This document shows, in pieces, positions 18,952 to 27,238 of a stretch of 64,000 bases of DNA (within the stretch, counting starts at the first letter, position 1; each line of letters begins with the position of its first letter). Below the pieces are notes generated by a model. The model had not been told where the DNA came from. It saw nothing but the letters and a program-made list of their open reading frames with translations, and searched no databases. Made by a program: the position numbers and the translations under genes. The stretch is from Streptomyces sp. NBC_00490 (GTDB taxonomy: Bacteria > Actinomycetota > Actinomycetes > Streptomycetales > Streptomycetaceae), in contig NZ_CP107869.1 of NCBI RefSeq assembly GCF_036013645.1, positions 6,014,001 through 6,078,000 on the forward strand. The letters are read 5' to 3'.

Positions 18952-20031
18952 TCAGCCGACGACCGTCCAGGTGTCCCCACCCGCCAGCAGCGCCGCCAGG
19001 TCGCCCTTCCCGTTCTGTTCGATCGCCGCGTCCAGCTGGTCGGCCATCTGCGTGTCGTAGACGGGGCGTTGGACGGAGCGGAGGACGCCGATCGGGGTGT
19101 GGTGGAGGGTGTCCGGGTCGGCGAGGCGGGAGAGGGCGAAGGCGGTGGTCGGGGATGCGGAGTGGGCGTCGTGGACCAGGACCTGGGACTCGTTCTCCGG
19201 CGTGACCGTGACGACCTTCAGGTCACCCGTCGCCACGTCCCGGACCACGCCGCGCGAGCCGTCGGCGCCGAAGCGGATGGGCTGCCCGTGTTCGAGGCGG
19301 ATGACCGCTTCCTCGGCCTGCTGCCTGTCCTTGAGGACTTCGAAGGCGCCGTCGTTGAAGATGTTGCAGTTCTGGTAGATCTCGACGAGGGCGGTGCCGG
19401 GGTGGGCGGCGGCCTGGCGCAGAACCTCGGTGAGGTGTTTGCGGTCGGAGTCGACCGTGCGTGCCACGAACGACGCCTCCGCGCCGATGGCCAGCGACAC
19501 CGGATTGAAGGGGGCGTCGAGGGAACCCATCGGCGTTGACTTCGTGATCTTCCCGACCTCCGACGTCGGGCTGTACTGGCCCTTCGTCAGGCCGTAGATC
19601 CGGTTGTTGAACAGCAGGATCTTGAGGTTGACGTTGCGGCGCAGGGCGTGGATGAGGTGGTTGCCGCCGATGGACAGGGCGTCGCCGTCGCCGGTCACCA
19701 CCCACACGCTCAGGTCCCGCCTGGAGGTGGCGAGTCCGGTCGCGATCGCGGGTGCGCGGCCGTGGATGGAGTGCATGCCGTACGTGTCCATGTAGTACGG
19801 GAAGCGGGAGGAGCAGCCGATGCCGGAGACGAAGACGATATTCTCTTTGGCCAGGCCCAGTTCCGGCATGAAGCCCTGGACCGCGGCGAGGATCGCGTAG
19901 TCACCGCAGCCGGGGCACCAGCGCACTTCCTGATCGGACTTGAAGTCCTTCATGGACTGCTTGGCCTCGGCCTTGGGGACGAGGGAGAGTGCCTCGATCG
20001 TGCCCGTGCCTTCCGTGGACGTCTCAGCCAT
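18952..20031 (-). CDS. korB: 2-oxoacid:ferredoxin oxidoreductase subunit beta
   Basis: A 359-residue thiamine-diphosphate subunit that with KorA oxidatively decarboxylates a 2-oxoacid (probably 2-oxoglutarate) to acyl-CoA and reduces ferredoxin. Three of the four [4Fe-4S] cysteines are visible as CPGCGD (C39, C42) and SGIGCSSR (C73). The TPP/Mg2+ motif is GDGDALSIGGNH to FNNRIYGLTKGQ (residues 114-150). ARTVDSDRKHLTEVLRQA and VEIYQNCNIFNDGAFEVLKD are typical of the oxygen-tolerant actinobacterial KorB. It overlaps korA by 8 bp and is the downstream gene of the pair. Confidence 0.93.
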   Translation of the reverse strand: MAETSTEGTGTIEALSLVPKAEAKQSMKDFKSDQEVRWCPGCGDYAILAAVQGFMPELGLAKENIVFVSGIGCSSRFPYYMDTYGMHSIHGRAPAIATGLATSRRDLSVWVVTGDGDALSIGGNHLIHALRRNVNLKILLFNNRIYGLTKGQYSPTSEVGKITKSTPMGSLDAPFNPVSLAIGAEASFVARTVDSDRKHLTEVLRQAAAHPGTALVEIYQNCNIFNDGAFEVLKDRQQAEEAVIRLEHGQPIRFGADGSRGVVRDVATGDLKVVTVTPENESQVLVHDAHSASPTTAFALSRLADPDTLHHTPIGVLRSVQRPVYDTQMADQLDAAIEQNGKGDLAALLAGGDTWTVVG

Positions 20032-21952
20032 CGATGGCCTCCTTGAGAGCCGTGGCGAGCTGCTCGGCCTTGAACGGCATGCCGTTCACCTGGTTGTACG
20101 AGTGGGCGTCGACCAGGTACTTCGCCCGGATCAGCGTGGCGAGCTGCCCGAGGTTCATCTCGGGGATCACCACCTTGTCGTAACGCTTCACCACCGTGCC
20201 GAGGTTCCGCGGGAAGGGGTTGAGGTGGCGTAGGTGCGCCTGCGCGATGGACTCCCCGGCCGCTCGTAGCCGTCGTACGGCTGCGGTGATGGGGCCGTAG
20301 GTGGAGCCCCAGCCCAGGACGAGGGTGCGTGCCTCGTGCGGGTCGTCGACCTCGACATCGGGGACGTCGATGCCGTCGATCTTGGCCTGGCGGGTGCGGA
20401 CCATGAAGTCGTGGTTGGCGGGGTCGTAGGAGATGTTGCCGGTGCCGTCCTGCTTCTCGATGCCGCCGATGCGGTGTTCCAGGCCGGGTGTGCCGGGGAT
20501 CGCCCAGGGGCGGGCCAGGGTCTGCGGGTCGCGTTTGTAGGGCCAGAAGACCTCGGTGCCGTCGTCCAGGGTGTGGTTCGGCCCCTGGGTGAACTGCACG
20601 GTCAGGTCGGGGAGTTCGTCGACGTCCGGGATCCGCCAGGGCTCGCTGCCGTTGGCCAGGTAGCCGTCCGACAGCAGCATCACCGGCGTGCGGTACGTCA
20701 GTGCGATGCGGGCCGCCTCCAGGGCGGCGTCGAAGCAGTCCGCTGGCGTCTTCGGCGCGATGACCGGGACGGGGGCTTCGCCGTTGCGGCCGAACATGGC
20801 CTGGAGCAGGTCTGCTTGTTCGGTCTTGGTGGGCAGGCCGGTGGAGGGCCCGCCGCGCTGGATGTCGATCACCAGCAGCGGCAGCTCCAGCGACACCGCC
20901 AGACCGATCGTCTCCGACTTCAGGGCGACACCCGGGCCGGAGGTGGTGGTCACGGCCAGGCTGCCGCCGAAGGCTGCGCCCAGGGCGGCGCCGATGCCGG
21001 CGATCTCGTCCTCGGCCTGGAAGGTGCGGACACCGAAGTTCTTGTGGCGGCTCAGCTCGTGCAGGATGTCGGAGGCGGGGGTGATCGGGTAGGAGCCCAG
21101 GAACAGGGGCAGGTCCGCCTGGCGGGATGCGGTGATCAGTCCGTAGGACAGGGCCAGGTTGCCGGAGATGTTGCGGTAGGTGCCGGTGGGGAACGCGGTG
21201 GCGGCGGGGGCGACTTCGTAGGAGACGGCGAAGTCCTCGGTGGTCTCGCCGAAGTTCCAGCCGGCGGTGAAGGCGGCCAGGTTCGCCTTCATGATCTCGG
21301 GTTTCTTGGCGAACTTGGTCTTCAGGAAGCGTTCGGTGCCGGCGGTGGGCCGGTGGTACATCCAGGACAGCAGGCCGAGCGCGAACATGTTCTTGCTGCG
21401 TTCGGCTTCTTTGCGGCTGAGGTCGAATTCCTTGAGGGCTTCGACGGTCAGCGTGGTCAGGGGGACGGGGTGGAGGCTGTAGCCGTCCAGGGAGCCGTCT
21501 TCCAGCGGTGAGGTGGCGTAGCCGACCTTCTGCAGGGCTCGTTTGGTGAACTCGTCGGTGTTGACGATGATCTCGGCGCCGCGTGGCAGGTCGGCGATGT
21601 TGGCTTTGAGGGCGGCCGGGTTCATCGCGACCAGGACGTTCGGTGCGTCGCCGGGGGTCAGGATGTCGTGGTCGGCGAAGTGCAGCTGGAAGCTGGAGAC
21701 ACCGGGCAGGGTTCCGGCGGGTGCCCGGATCTCGGCGGGAAAGTTCGGCAGGGTGGACAGATCGTTGCCGAAGGTCGCTGTCTCGGAGGTGAAACGGTCA
21801 CCCGTGAGCTGCATACCGTCACCCGAATCGCCCGCGAAGCGGATGATCACCCGGTCCAGCCGGCGGACGTCCTTGGTCCCTGCCGGTTTGCGCTGCTCTC
21901 CCACGACGGCTTCGTCGGCCTGCTCCGCTGGGCTACTGACCTGGCTGGTCAC
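20024..21952 (-). CDS. korA: 2-oxoacid:ferredoxin oxidoreductase subunit alpha (gamma-alpha fusion)
   Basis: A 642-residue fusion. The N-terminal ~200 residues are the gamma domain (IRFAGDSGDGMQLTGDRFTS, NFPAEIRAPAG, VNTDEFTKRALQKVGY). The rest is the alpha pyrimidine-binding domain (SYPITPASDILHELS, FQAEDEIAGIGAALGA, TTSGPGVALKSE, QRGGPSTGLPTKTEQADLL) and its transketolase-C part. Together with KorB it forms the ferredoxin-reducing 2-oxoglutarate oxidoreductase of aerobic actinobacteria. The start is a GTG with AGGAGG 7-8 nt upstream. There is no ferredoxin gene beside it, so the electron acceptor is encoded elsewhere. Confidence 0.93.
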   Translation of the reverse strand: MTSQVSSPAEQADEAVVGEQRKPAGTKDVRRLDRVIIRFAGDSGDGMQLTGDRFTSETATFGNDLSTLPNFPAEIRAPAGTLPGVSSFQLHFADHDILTPGDAPNVLVAMNPAALKANIADLPRGAEIIVNTDEFTKRALQKVGYATSPLEDGSLDGYSLHPVPLTTLTVEALKEFDLSRKEAERSKNMFALGLLSWMYHRPTAGTERFLKTKFAKKPEIMKANLAAFTAGWNFGETTEDFAVSYEVAPAATAFPTGTYRNISGNLALSYGLITASRQADLPLFLGSYPITPASDILHELSRHKNFGVRTFQAEDEIAGIGAALGAAFGGSLAVTTTSGPGVALKSETIGLAVSLELPLLVIDIQRGGPSTGLPTKTEQADLLQAMFGRNGEAPVPVIAPKTPADCFDAALEAARIALTYRTPVMLLSDGYLANGSEPWRIPDVDELPDLTVQFTQGPNHTLDDGTEVFWPYKRDPQTLARPWAIPGTPGLEHRIGGIEKQDGTGNISYDPANHDFMVRTRQAKIDGIDVPDVEVDDPHEARTLVLGWGSTYGPITAAVRRLRAAGESIAQAHLRHLNPFPRNLGTVVKRYDKVVIPEMNLGQLATLIRAKYLVDAHSYNQVNGMPFKAEQLATALKEAIDG

Positions 21953-22207
21953 TGAACTGGACCTCCTTCGAGGCAGCTGTCCGGGACAGGCGCTCCCGCA
22001 GGCCCGCCCTGGATCAACCCTACGTCCGTAAGGGTCGCCTTCCTGTGGCCAATCGCATGATGGACACGATTTTGAGACGGTTCGCCGCCCCGACTTGTCA
22101 TGATTTACTCGCCCCCCGGCGCTTCCCTACAAGACGCTCCCCGTTGACGTTCGGTTCTGGACCCGCTGATCGGGTGTCACCCATATGGCTGACACGGTGT
22201 CAGAGCG

Positions 22208-22879
22208 TCAGGAGTTCAGATAGGTGAGGACCGCAAGAACCCGACGGTGATCCCCGTCACTCGGGGAGAGGCCCAGCTTCAGAAAGATGTTGCTGACGTG
22301 CTTCTCGACGGCGCCGTCGCTCACCACGAGCTGGCGTGCGATCGCCGAGTTCGTCCGGCCCTCGGCCATCAGCCCCAGCACCTCCCGCTCCCGCGGGGTG
22401 AGTCCCGCGAGCACGTCCTGCTTGCGGCTGCGGCCCAGCAGCTGCGCGACGACCTCGGGGTCCAGCGCCGTACCACCCCCGGCGACCCGTACCACCGCAT
22501 CCACGAACTCACGAACCTCGGCTACCCGGTCCTTGAGGAGATAGCCGACGCCGGTACTGGAACCGGCGAGCAGTTCCGTCGCGTACCGCTCCTCCACGTA
22601 CTGCGACAGCACCAGGACCCCGAGTCCGGGATGAGCCTTCCGCAGCTGTACGGCGGCCCGCACCCCTTCGTCGGTGTGCGTCGGCGGCATCCGCACATCG
22701 GCGACGACGACGTCGGGCAGCTCCCCCTGTGCGTCCAGCTCGGTAATGGTCTTGACCAGTGCTTCACCGTCGCCGACGCCGGCGACGACGTCGTGCCCAC
22801 GGTCGGTCAACAGCCGGGTCAGCCCTTCCCTGAGCAGAACCGAATCCTCGGCGATGACCACCCGCACCCTGTCCTCCAC
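22208..22879 (-). CDS. LuxR-type (NarL family) response regulator
   Basis: A 223-residue two-component regulator. The receiver domain has the acidic pocket in VVIAEDS, the phospho-acceptor Asp in VVVADVRMPP, and the switch Lys in GYLLKDRV. The C-terminal helix-turn-helix (LTPREREVLGLMAEGRTNSA, VVSDGAVEKHVSNIFLKLGL) is of the NarL/FixJ type. The GTG at 22879 follows GGGGGACGAGG; an upstream extension is unconserved. Two histidine kinase genes lie directly upstream in the same direction, but a strong terminator at 23147-23188 separates them from this gene, so it probably has its own promoter. Confidence 0.9.
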   Translation of the reverse strand: MEDRVRVVIAEDSVLLREGLTRLLTDRGHDVVAGVGDGEALVKTITELDAQGELPDVVVADVRMPPTHTDEGVRAAVQLRKAHPGLGVLVLSQYVEERYATELLAGSSTGVGYLLKDRVAEVREFVDAVVRVAGGGTALDPEVVAQLLGRSRKQDVLAGLTPREREVLGLMAEGRTNSAIARQLVVSDGAVEKHVSNIFLKLGLSPSDGDHRRVLAVLTYLNS

Positions 22880-23198
22880 GATCCCTCGTCCCCCCACAGC
22901 CCGCCTCCGTGCCCGACTCCCCGACGGACGAAGTCCAGCATTCCAGCATTCGCACCCTGGTGCGCCGGGGCGGCGGGAATCCATGGGAATACGTGCACGG
23001 CACGGCGGGTTTCGGCCTCCGGTCAGGCCTGTTGTCGATCATCCGGTGCCGATCATCCGGTGCCGATGTCGACGGGGTCCGTGTCTTTCAGTCCGTCTGG
23101 GGCTGCCCTCTCTGGGGGAGTGGCGGCAGCTCCTGGGGACGGGAACGGGTGAGGGCGGCGGGGGCGAAAACCCCCACCGCCCTCACCCGGGCGCCCGC
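22880..23198. other. Intergenic region upstream of the response regulator
   Basis: A 319-bp gap without a gene. The right end holds the terminator of the kinase genes. Near 23036-23064 a 14-bp unit (CGATCATCCGGTGC) occurs twice in tandem. The left 100 bp should contain the response regulator promoter, for which I see no convincing hexamers. Confidence 0.5.
23147..23188 (-). terminator. Terminator of the histidine kinase gene
   Basis: GGGTGAGGGCGG (23147-23158) pairs with CCGCCCTCACCC (23177-23188), and inside it GGGGG pairs with CCCCC around CGAAAA. It lies 10 bp past the stop of the kinase gene on the minus strand. Confidence 0.8.
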
Positions 23199-24545
23199 TC
23201 AGCCCAACGCCCGCTCCCCCCGCCAAGGCAGCTCAGCCGTGACCCGGGTAGGCCCGCCCACCGGCGAATCCACCACCAGGATCCCGTCCACCGCACCCAG
23301 CCGCTCCGCCAGCCCACCGAGCCCGGAACCGGCGGCCGTGTCGGCGCCCCCCACCCCGTTGTCCACGACCTGGAGCATCAACCGGTTCTCCACCCGCCAC
23401 ACATCCACGGCCGCCCACGTCGCCCGCGAATGCTTGCTGATGTTCTGCAGCAGCTCCGAGACCGTGAAGTACGCGATCCCCTCGATCGCCGGCGCCGGCC
23501 GCGCCGGAAGATCCACCTCCACCTGCACCGGCACCGTGCACCGGGAAGCCACCGAGGACAACGCCGCGTCCAGCCCGCGATCCGTCAGTACCGCCGGATG
23601 AATCCCGCGCGCCAGATCCCGCAGCTCCTGCAGGGCCGTCTTCACCTCACCGTGCGCCTCGTCCACCATCCGCGCCGCGGCCTGCGGATCCTCCGTGAGC
23701 TTCTCCTTCGCCAGCCCCAGATCCATCGCCAGCGCGACCAGCCGCGCCTGCGCCCCGTCGTGCAGATCGCGCTCGATCCGCCGCAGATCCGCCGCCGCCG
23801 TATCCACCACGACCCCCCGGTCGGACTCCAGCTCCACCACCCGCGTGGCCAGCCGGGACGGCCCGAGCAGCCCGTGCACCATCACCCGGTCCACCATCGT
23901 CAGCGCCCGCACGATCCACGGCGTGGCCAGCGTGAACAACAGCCCCACCAGCGCGGTCACCGCGATCTCGAACGGGTTGTCGAGATAGATGTGGTGGGTC
24001 TGGTCGCCGTACAGCTGAAGCCCGTCCTGGCCGCCGTACACCGGAAAGAGCCAGAACCACAGCGGATACGTCAGCAACGCCCACCCGTACGCCCAGAAGT
24101 TCACGGCGACGACGAACGAGAACACCGCCCACGGCAGATGGATCACCGAGTACAGCAGCGTCCGCCAGGACGTGCCGCTCTTCAGCACGGCCCCCATCCA
24201 CGCTAGAAACCCGTTCCCCCGCATCCTGAGCGGCTCCGGATCGGCGACATCGAGCTCCAGCAGCCCCCGCGCCCGGACCCGCTCCAGCGCCCCGAACCCC
24301 CGGCACCCGGCCAGCCCCGCCGCCAGGACCGGAATCCCGAGGAACGTCACCAGCAGCCCGGCGCCGATGGCGACCATCGTGACGGCGTACGTGAACAGCA
24401 CGATGCTGATCGGCAGGCCCAGCAGCACATATCCGAACTCCCGCCAGGTCCGCCCCTCGAACGGCGCCCGCAGCCCCGTCGGCAGCCGGCGCCGCCGCGT
24501 CTGCTCGTCGAGGAACCCGTAGCTCTGTCCGTAGTCCGTGGCCAT
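23199..24545 (-). CDS. Sensor histidine kinase, paralogue 1
   Basis: A 448-residue membrane kinase of the NarL-partner (HPK7) class. The N-terminal half has four or more hydrophobic helices of the 'putative sensor' domain (VLLGLPISIVLFTYAVTMVA, GLLVTFLGIPVLAAGLAG, LIYSVIHLPWAVFSFV-like, VTALVGLLFTLATPWIV). The dimerisation/phosphoacceptor segment is RRIERDLHDGAQARLVALAM with the His of DLHDG. The ATPase domain has ELLQNISKHSRA (N box), VVDNGVGG (G1) and GSGLGGLAERL (G2). The ATG at 24545 follows GAGAAGG. It is about half identical to the next kinase gene; both likely signal to the response regulator at 22208. Confidence 0.88.
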   Translation of the reverse strand: MATDYGQSYGFLDEQTRRRRLPTGLRAPFEGRTWREFGYVLLGLPISIVLFTYAVTMVAIGAGLLVTFLGIPVLAAGLAGCRGFGALERVRARGLLELDVADPEPLRMRGNGFLAWMGAVLKSGTSWRTLLYSVIHLPWAVFSFVVAVNFWAYGWALLTYPLWFWLFPVYGGQDGLQLYGDQTHHIYLDNPFEIAVTALVGLLFTLATPWIVRALTMVDRVMVHGLLGPSRLATRVVELESDRGVVVDTAAADLRRIERDLHDGAQARLVALAMDLGLAKEKLTEDPQAAARMVDEAHGEVKTALQELRDLARGIHPAVLTDRGLDAALSSVASRCTVPVQVEVDLPARPAPAIEGIAYFTVSELLQNISKHSRATWAAVDVWRVENRLMLQVVDNGVGGADTAAGSGLGGLAERLGAVDGILVVDSPVGGPTRVTAELPWRGERALG

Positions 24546-24672
24546 CGGCGTCGTCCTTCTCTCGTCCCCCGCCCGGGGTGTCTGGAGTGGTCTCGCTGTC
24601 CTACCTCCACCCTGCTTGGCCGCAGGTCGGCGGACCATGGAGTCCGTCGGCGTCTTGGAAGGGGGGTTTTCC

Positions 24673-25878
24673 CTACCTACGGCCCGTGTCGAACGACCGG
24701 TCCCGCCACGGCAGCTCCGCCGTCACCGTCGTAGGACCGCCCGGCGGGGAGTCGATGACGAACAGGCCGTCGACGGCGTCGAGACGTTCCGCGAGGCCCT
24801 GCATGCCGGTGCCGCCGTCGAGGCGGGCGCCGCCGCGGCCGTCGTCCCACACCTGGATGAGCAGCCGGTCCTTCGTGCGCCACACGTCCACGGACGCGGT
24901 CCGCGCCCCGCTGTGCTTGCTGACGTTCTGCAGCAGCTCGGACACCGTGAAGTAGGCGATGCCCTCGATGGCCGCGGCCGGTCTGGCGTTCAGATCGGCC
25001 GTCACCTTCACCGGCACCGTGCAGCGCGAGGCCACGGAGGACAGGGCGGCATCGAGCCCGCGGTCGGTGAGTACGGCGGGATGGATGCCCCGCGCCAGAT
25101 CCCGCAGCTCCTGCAGCGCGAGCTTCACCTCACCGTGCGCCTCCGAGACCATCGCCGCCGCGTACTCGGGGTCCTCCAGCAGCTTCTCCTTCGCCAGACC
25201 GAGCCCCATCGCCAGATTGACCAGCCGGGCCTGCGCCCCGTCGTGCAGATCGCGCTCGATGCGCCGCAGATCGGACGCGGCCGCATCCACCACGACCCCC
25301 CGGCCCGACTCCAGTTCGGCGATCCGCCGCTCCAACTCGTCGGAGGGCGACAGCAGTCCGCGCACCATCGCCCGGTCGGCGTTGGTGAGGCCACGCGCGA
25401 TGAACGGCAGCACCGGCCACAGCACGAACAGCGAGGTCAGCGTGATGGTGAAGGTGAGGATGCCCCAGGGCAGCCGGATGAAGTCGTACAGGATCGTGCG
25501 CCAGCCCACCGGGTCCTTCAGCATCATCCACAGCCGCTGGAAGAACCCCGAGTCGCTGCTCCTCAACGGCAGCGGACTCGGCTCGTCGATCCGCACCCCG
25601 AGCAGCTTCCGGGCCCGGGCCCGTTCCATCGCGCCCAGCTTCCGCGCGCCCATCAGCCCCAACGCGAGCACAGGGAACCCGATCACGGTCACCGTCAGCA
25701 TGAAGCCGGTGAACAGCACTGTCGTCACATAGACGAACCCGATCAACGCCACCGGAAAGTTGACGAGGAGATGCGTGATCTCCTTCCAGGTGTGCGCGTC
25801 GTAGGCGAACCGGACCGGCGGAAGAGGCGCGGTGGCCTCGGCTTTCCGTTCGGGTGAGTATCTGGGGCGTTCGGTCAT
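24673..25878 (-). CDS. Sensor histidine kinase, paralogue 2
   Basis: A 401-residue membrane kinase with the same architecture as its neighbour but a shorter sensor part. Hydrophobic helices occur at residues about 35-75 (VNFPVALIGFVYVTTVLFTG, MLTVTVIGFPVLALGLMG) and 130-160 (IRLPWGILTFTITLTSLFVL). The phosphoacceptor segment is RRIERDLHDGAQARLVNLAM, followed by ELLQNVSKHSGA, VWDDGRGGA and GTGMQGLAERL of the ATPase domain. The stretch from LARGIHPAVLTDRGLDAALS into the ATPase domain is nearly identical in the two kinases, which marks a tandem duplication. It is divergent from the nuo operon, with about 200 bp between. Confidence 0.88.
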   Translation of the reverse strand: MTERPRYSPERKAEATAPLPPVRFAYDAHTWKEITHLLVNFPVALIGFVYVTTVLFTGFMLTVTVIGFPVLALGLMGARKLGAMERARARKLLGVRIDEPSPLPLRSSDSGFFQRLWMMLKDPVGWRTILYDFIRLPWGILTFTITLTSLFVLWPVLPFIARGLTNADRAMVRGLLSPSDELERRIAELESGRGVVVDAAASDLRRIERDLHDGAQARLVNLAMGLGLAKEKLLEDPEYAAAMVSEAHGEVKLALQELRDLARGIHPAVLTDRGLDAALSSVASRCTVPVKVTADLNARPAAAIEGIAYFTVSELLQNVSKHSGARTASVDVWRTKDRLLIQVWDDGRGGARLDGGTGMQGLAERLDAVDGLFVIDSPPGGPTTVTAELPWRDRSFDTGRR

Positions 25879-25979
25879 ATGGGCTAGCGTGCCGCGCGAC
25901 GCGCCGCGGCGCCATGAGGCGAGCCGCCGCGATCCCCTGGGGAAAACCCCACCCCGGCGGGTTCAGCCGTGACGGGCTG

Positions 25980-26008
25980 CTTACGGTCTCTTTAGCAGGC
26001 CCTAGACT
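25980..26008 (+). promoter_or_regulatory. Candidate promoter of the nuo operon
   Basis: CTTACG, a 17-bp spacer and TAGACT lie 74 bp upstream of the first nuo gene, in the region divergent from the histidine kinase gene. The -10 fits the streptomycete vegetative pattern; the -35 is a weaker match. Confidence 0.4.
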
Positions 26009-26081
26009 CCCGTGCGTACAGATCGTCGAACAGCGGGTGTCCAGCATCTTCGGTGTGTTCACAGGGAGCGAGGGGTCGGAC

Positions 26082-26489
26082 GTGCCGGCACAGACCGTCG
26101 GGTCGACCGTCGTCGTTGCGGCGGACTACTTCCAGTCGTACTCGGTCGTCGGACTGCTCGCCGTCGTCGGCGTGCTGTTCGTCGCCGTGGCCTTCGGCGC
26201 GGCCCGCCTGCTGCGCCCCGTCGTCCCGACCCCCGAGAAGCTCCTGACGTACGAGTGCGGCGTCGACCCCGTCGGCGAGGGCTGGGCACACACCCAGGTC
26301 CGCTACTACGTCTACGCCTTCCTCTACGTCATCTTCGCCGTCGACTCGATCTTCCTGTTCCCGTGGGCCACGGTCTTCGCCGCCCCCGGCTATGGCGCGG
26401 CCACACTCGTAGAGATGTTCATCTTCCTCGGCTTCCTGGCCGTGGGTCTGCTGTACGCATACAAGAAGGGCGTCCTGACATGGACGTGA
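26082..26489 (+). CDS. nuoA: NADH-quinone oxidoreductase subunit A (second cluster)
   Basis: A 135-residue membrane subunit of a complex I-type enzyme. It has three helices ([60 protein letters not shown]) and the conserved loop [18 protein letters not shown], whose Cys in the TYECG loop lies near the quinone entrance. The start was set at GTG 26082 behind GGAGCGAGGGG; a GTG at 26037 would add 15 residues. It overlaps nuoB by 10 bp and opens a tightly coupled ten-gene operon that lacks nuoDEFG. Confidence 0.88.
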   Translation: MPAQTVGSTVVVAADYFQSYSVVGLLAVVGVLFVAVAFGAARLLRPVVPTPEKLLTYECGVDPVGEGWAHTQVRYYVYAFLYVIFAVDSIFLFPWATVFAAPGYGAATLVEMFIFLGFLAVGLLYAYKKGVLTWT

Positions 26490-27238
26490 CCCCCTCGGAA
26501 CCGGTGCTGCTCCCCGAGCCGAAACGGCTGGGCGCCCTGGCCCGCCTCGCTCCCGAGCCGATGAAGGTGGTCCTCAACTGGGGCCGCCGCTACTCGCTCT
26601 GGGTCTTCAACTTCGGCCTCGCCTGCTGCGCGATCGAGTTCATCGCCGCGTCGATGGCCCGCCACGACTTCATCCGCCTCGGCGTGATCCCCTTCGCACC
26701 GGGCCCCCGCCAGGCCGACCTCATGGTCGTCTCCGGCACGGTCACCGACAAGATGGCCCCCGCCGTCAAGCGCCTCTACGAGCAGATGCCCGAGCCCAAG
26801 TACGTCATCTCCTTCGGCGCCTGCTCCAACTGCGGCGGTCCCTACTGGGACTCGTACTCCGTGACGAAGGGCGTCGACCAGATCATCCCGGTCGACGTCT
26901 ACGTCCCCGGCTGCCCACCCCGCCCCGAAGCCCTCCTCCAGGGCATCCTCAAACTCCAGGAGAAGATCGCCCGAGAGTCGCTGGGCGAGCGGTACGGGGT
27001 GACCGGCGGGCGGGCGTCGACGGCCGCGCTGCAGAGCGGGTTGGTACGGGGTCCGGGGGCGGTTTCGGAAGAGGCTTCGGGCTCGGCGGCCGGGTCGCCT
27101 CCGAGCGGGGGTTCGGAGTCGGCTCCAGGCCCTGCATCCGGTACGGCTTCTGACTCCGCCTCGGGCCCGACGTCCGGCCCCGCCTCGGGCCCGGCTACCG
27201 GTTCGTCCGACGGCCCGGCGTCCCGGGAGGAACGATGA
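26480..27238 (+). CDS. nuoB: NADH-quinone oxidoreductase subunit B (second cluster), with Ser/Gly-rich tail
   Basis: A 252-residue subunit that holds the terminal N2 [4Fe-4S] cluster. All four ligands are present: the CC pair in GLACCAIEF, the Cys of [10 protein letters not shown] and the Cys of VPGCPPRPE. The core of about 165 residues is complete. It is followed by some 85 residues of low complexity ([20 protein letters not shown] and similar), absent from ordinary NuoB. It overlaps nuoC by 4 bp (ATGA). In normal complex I NuoB contacts NuoD, which this operon does not encode. Confidence 0.92.
   Translation: MDVTPSEPVLLPEPKRLGALARLAPEPMKVVLNWGRRYSLWVFNFGLACCAIEFIAASMARHDFIRLGVIPFAPGPRQADLMVVSGTVTDKMAPAVKRLYEQMPEPKYVISFGACSNCGGPYWDSYSVTKGVDQIIPVDVYVPGCPPRPEALLQGILKLQEKIARESLGERYGVTGGRASTAALQSGLVRGPGAVSEEASGSAAGSPPSGGSESAPGPASGTASDSASGPTSGPASGPATGSSDGPASREER

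Noticed and set aside
22017..22035. Imperfect inverted repeat ACCCT...AGGGT upstream of korA as an operator
   Set aside because: Arms are only five bases with a mismatch next to them, and no promoter could be placed with confidence.
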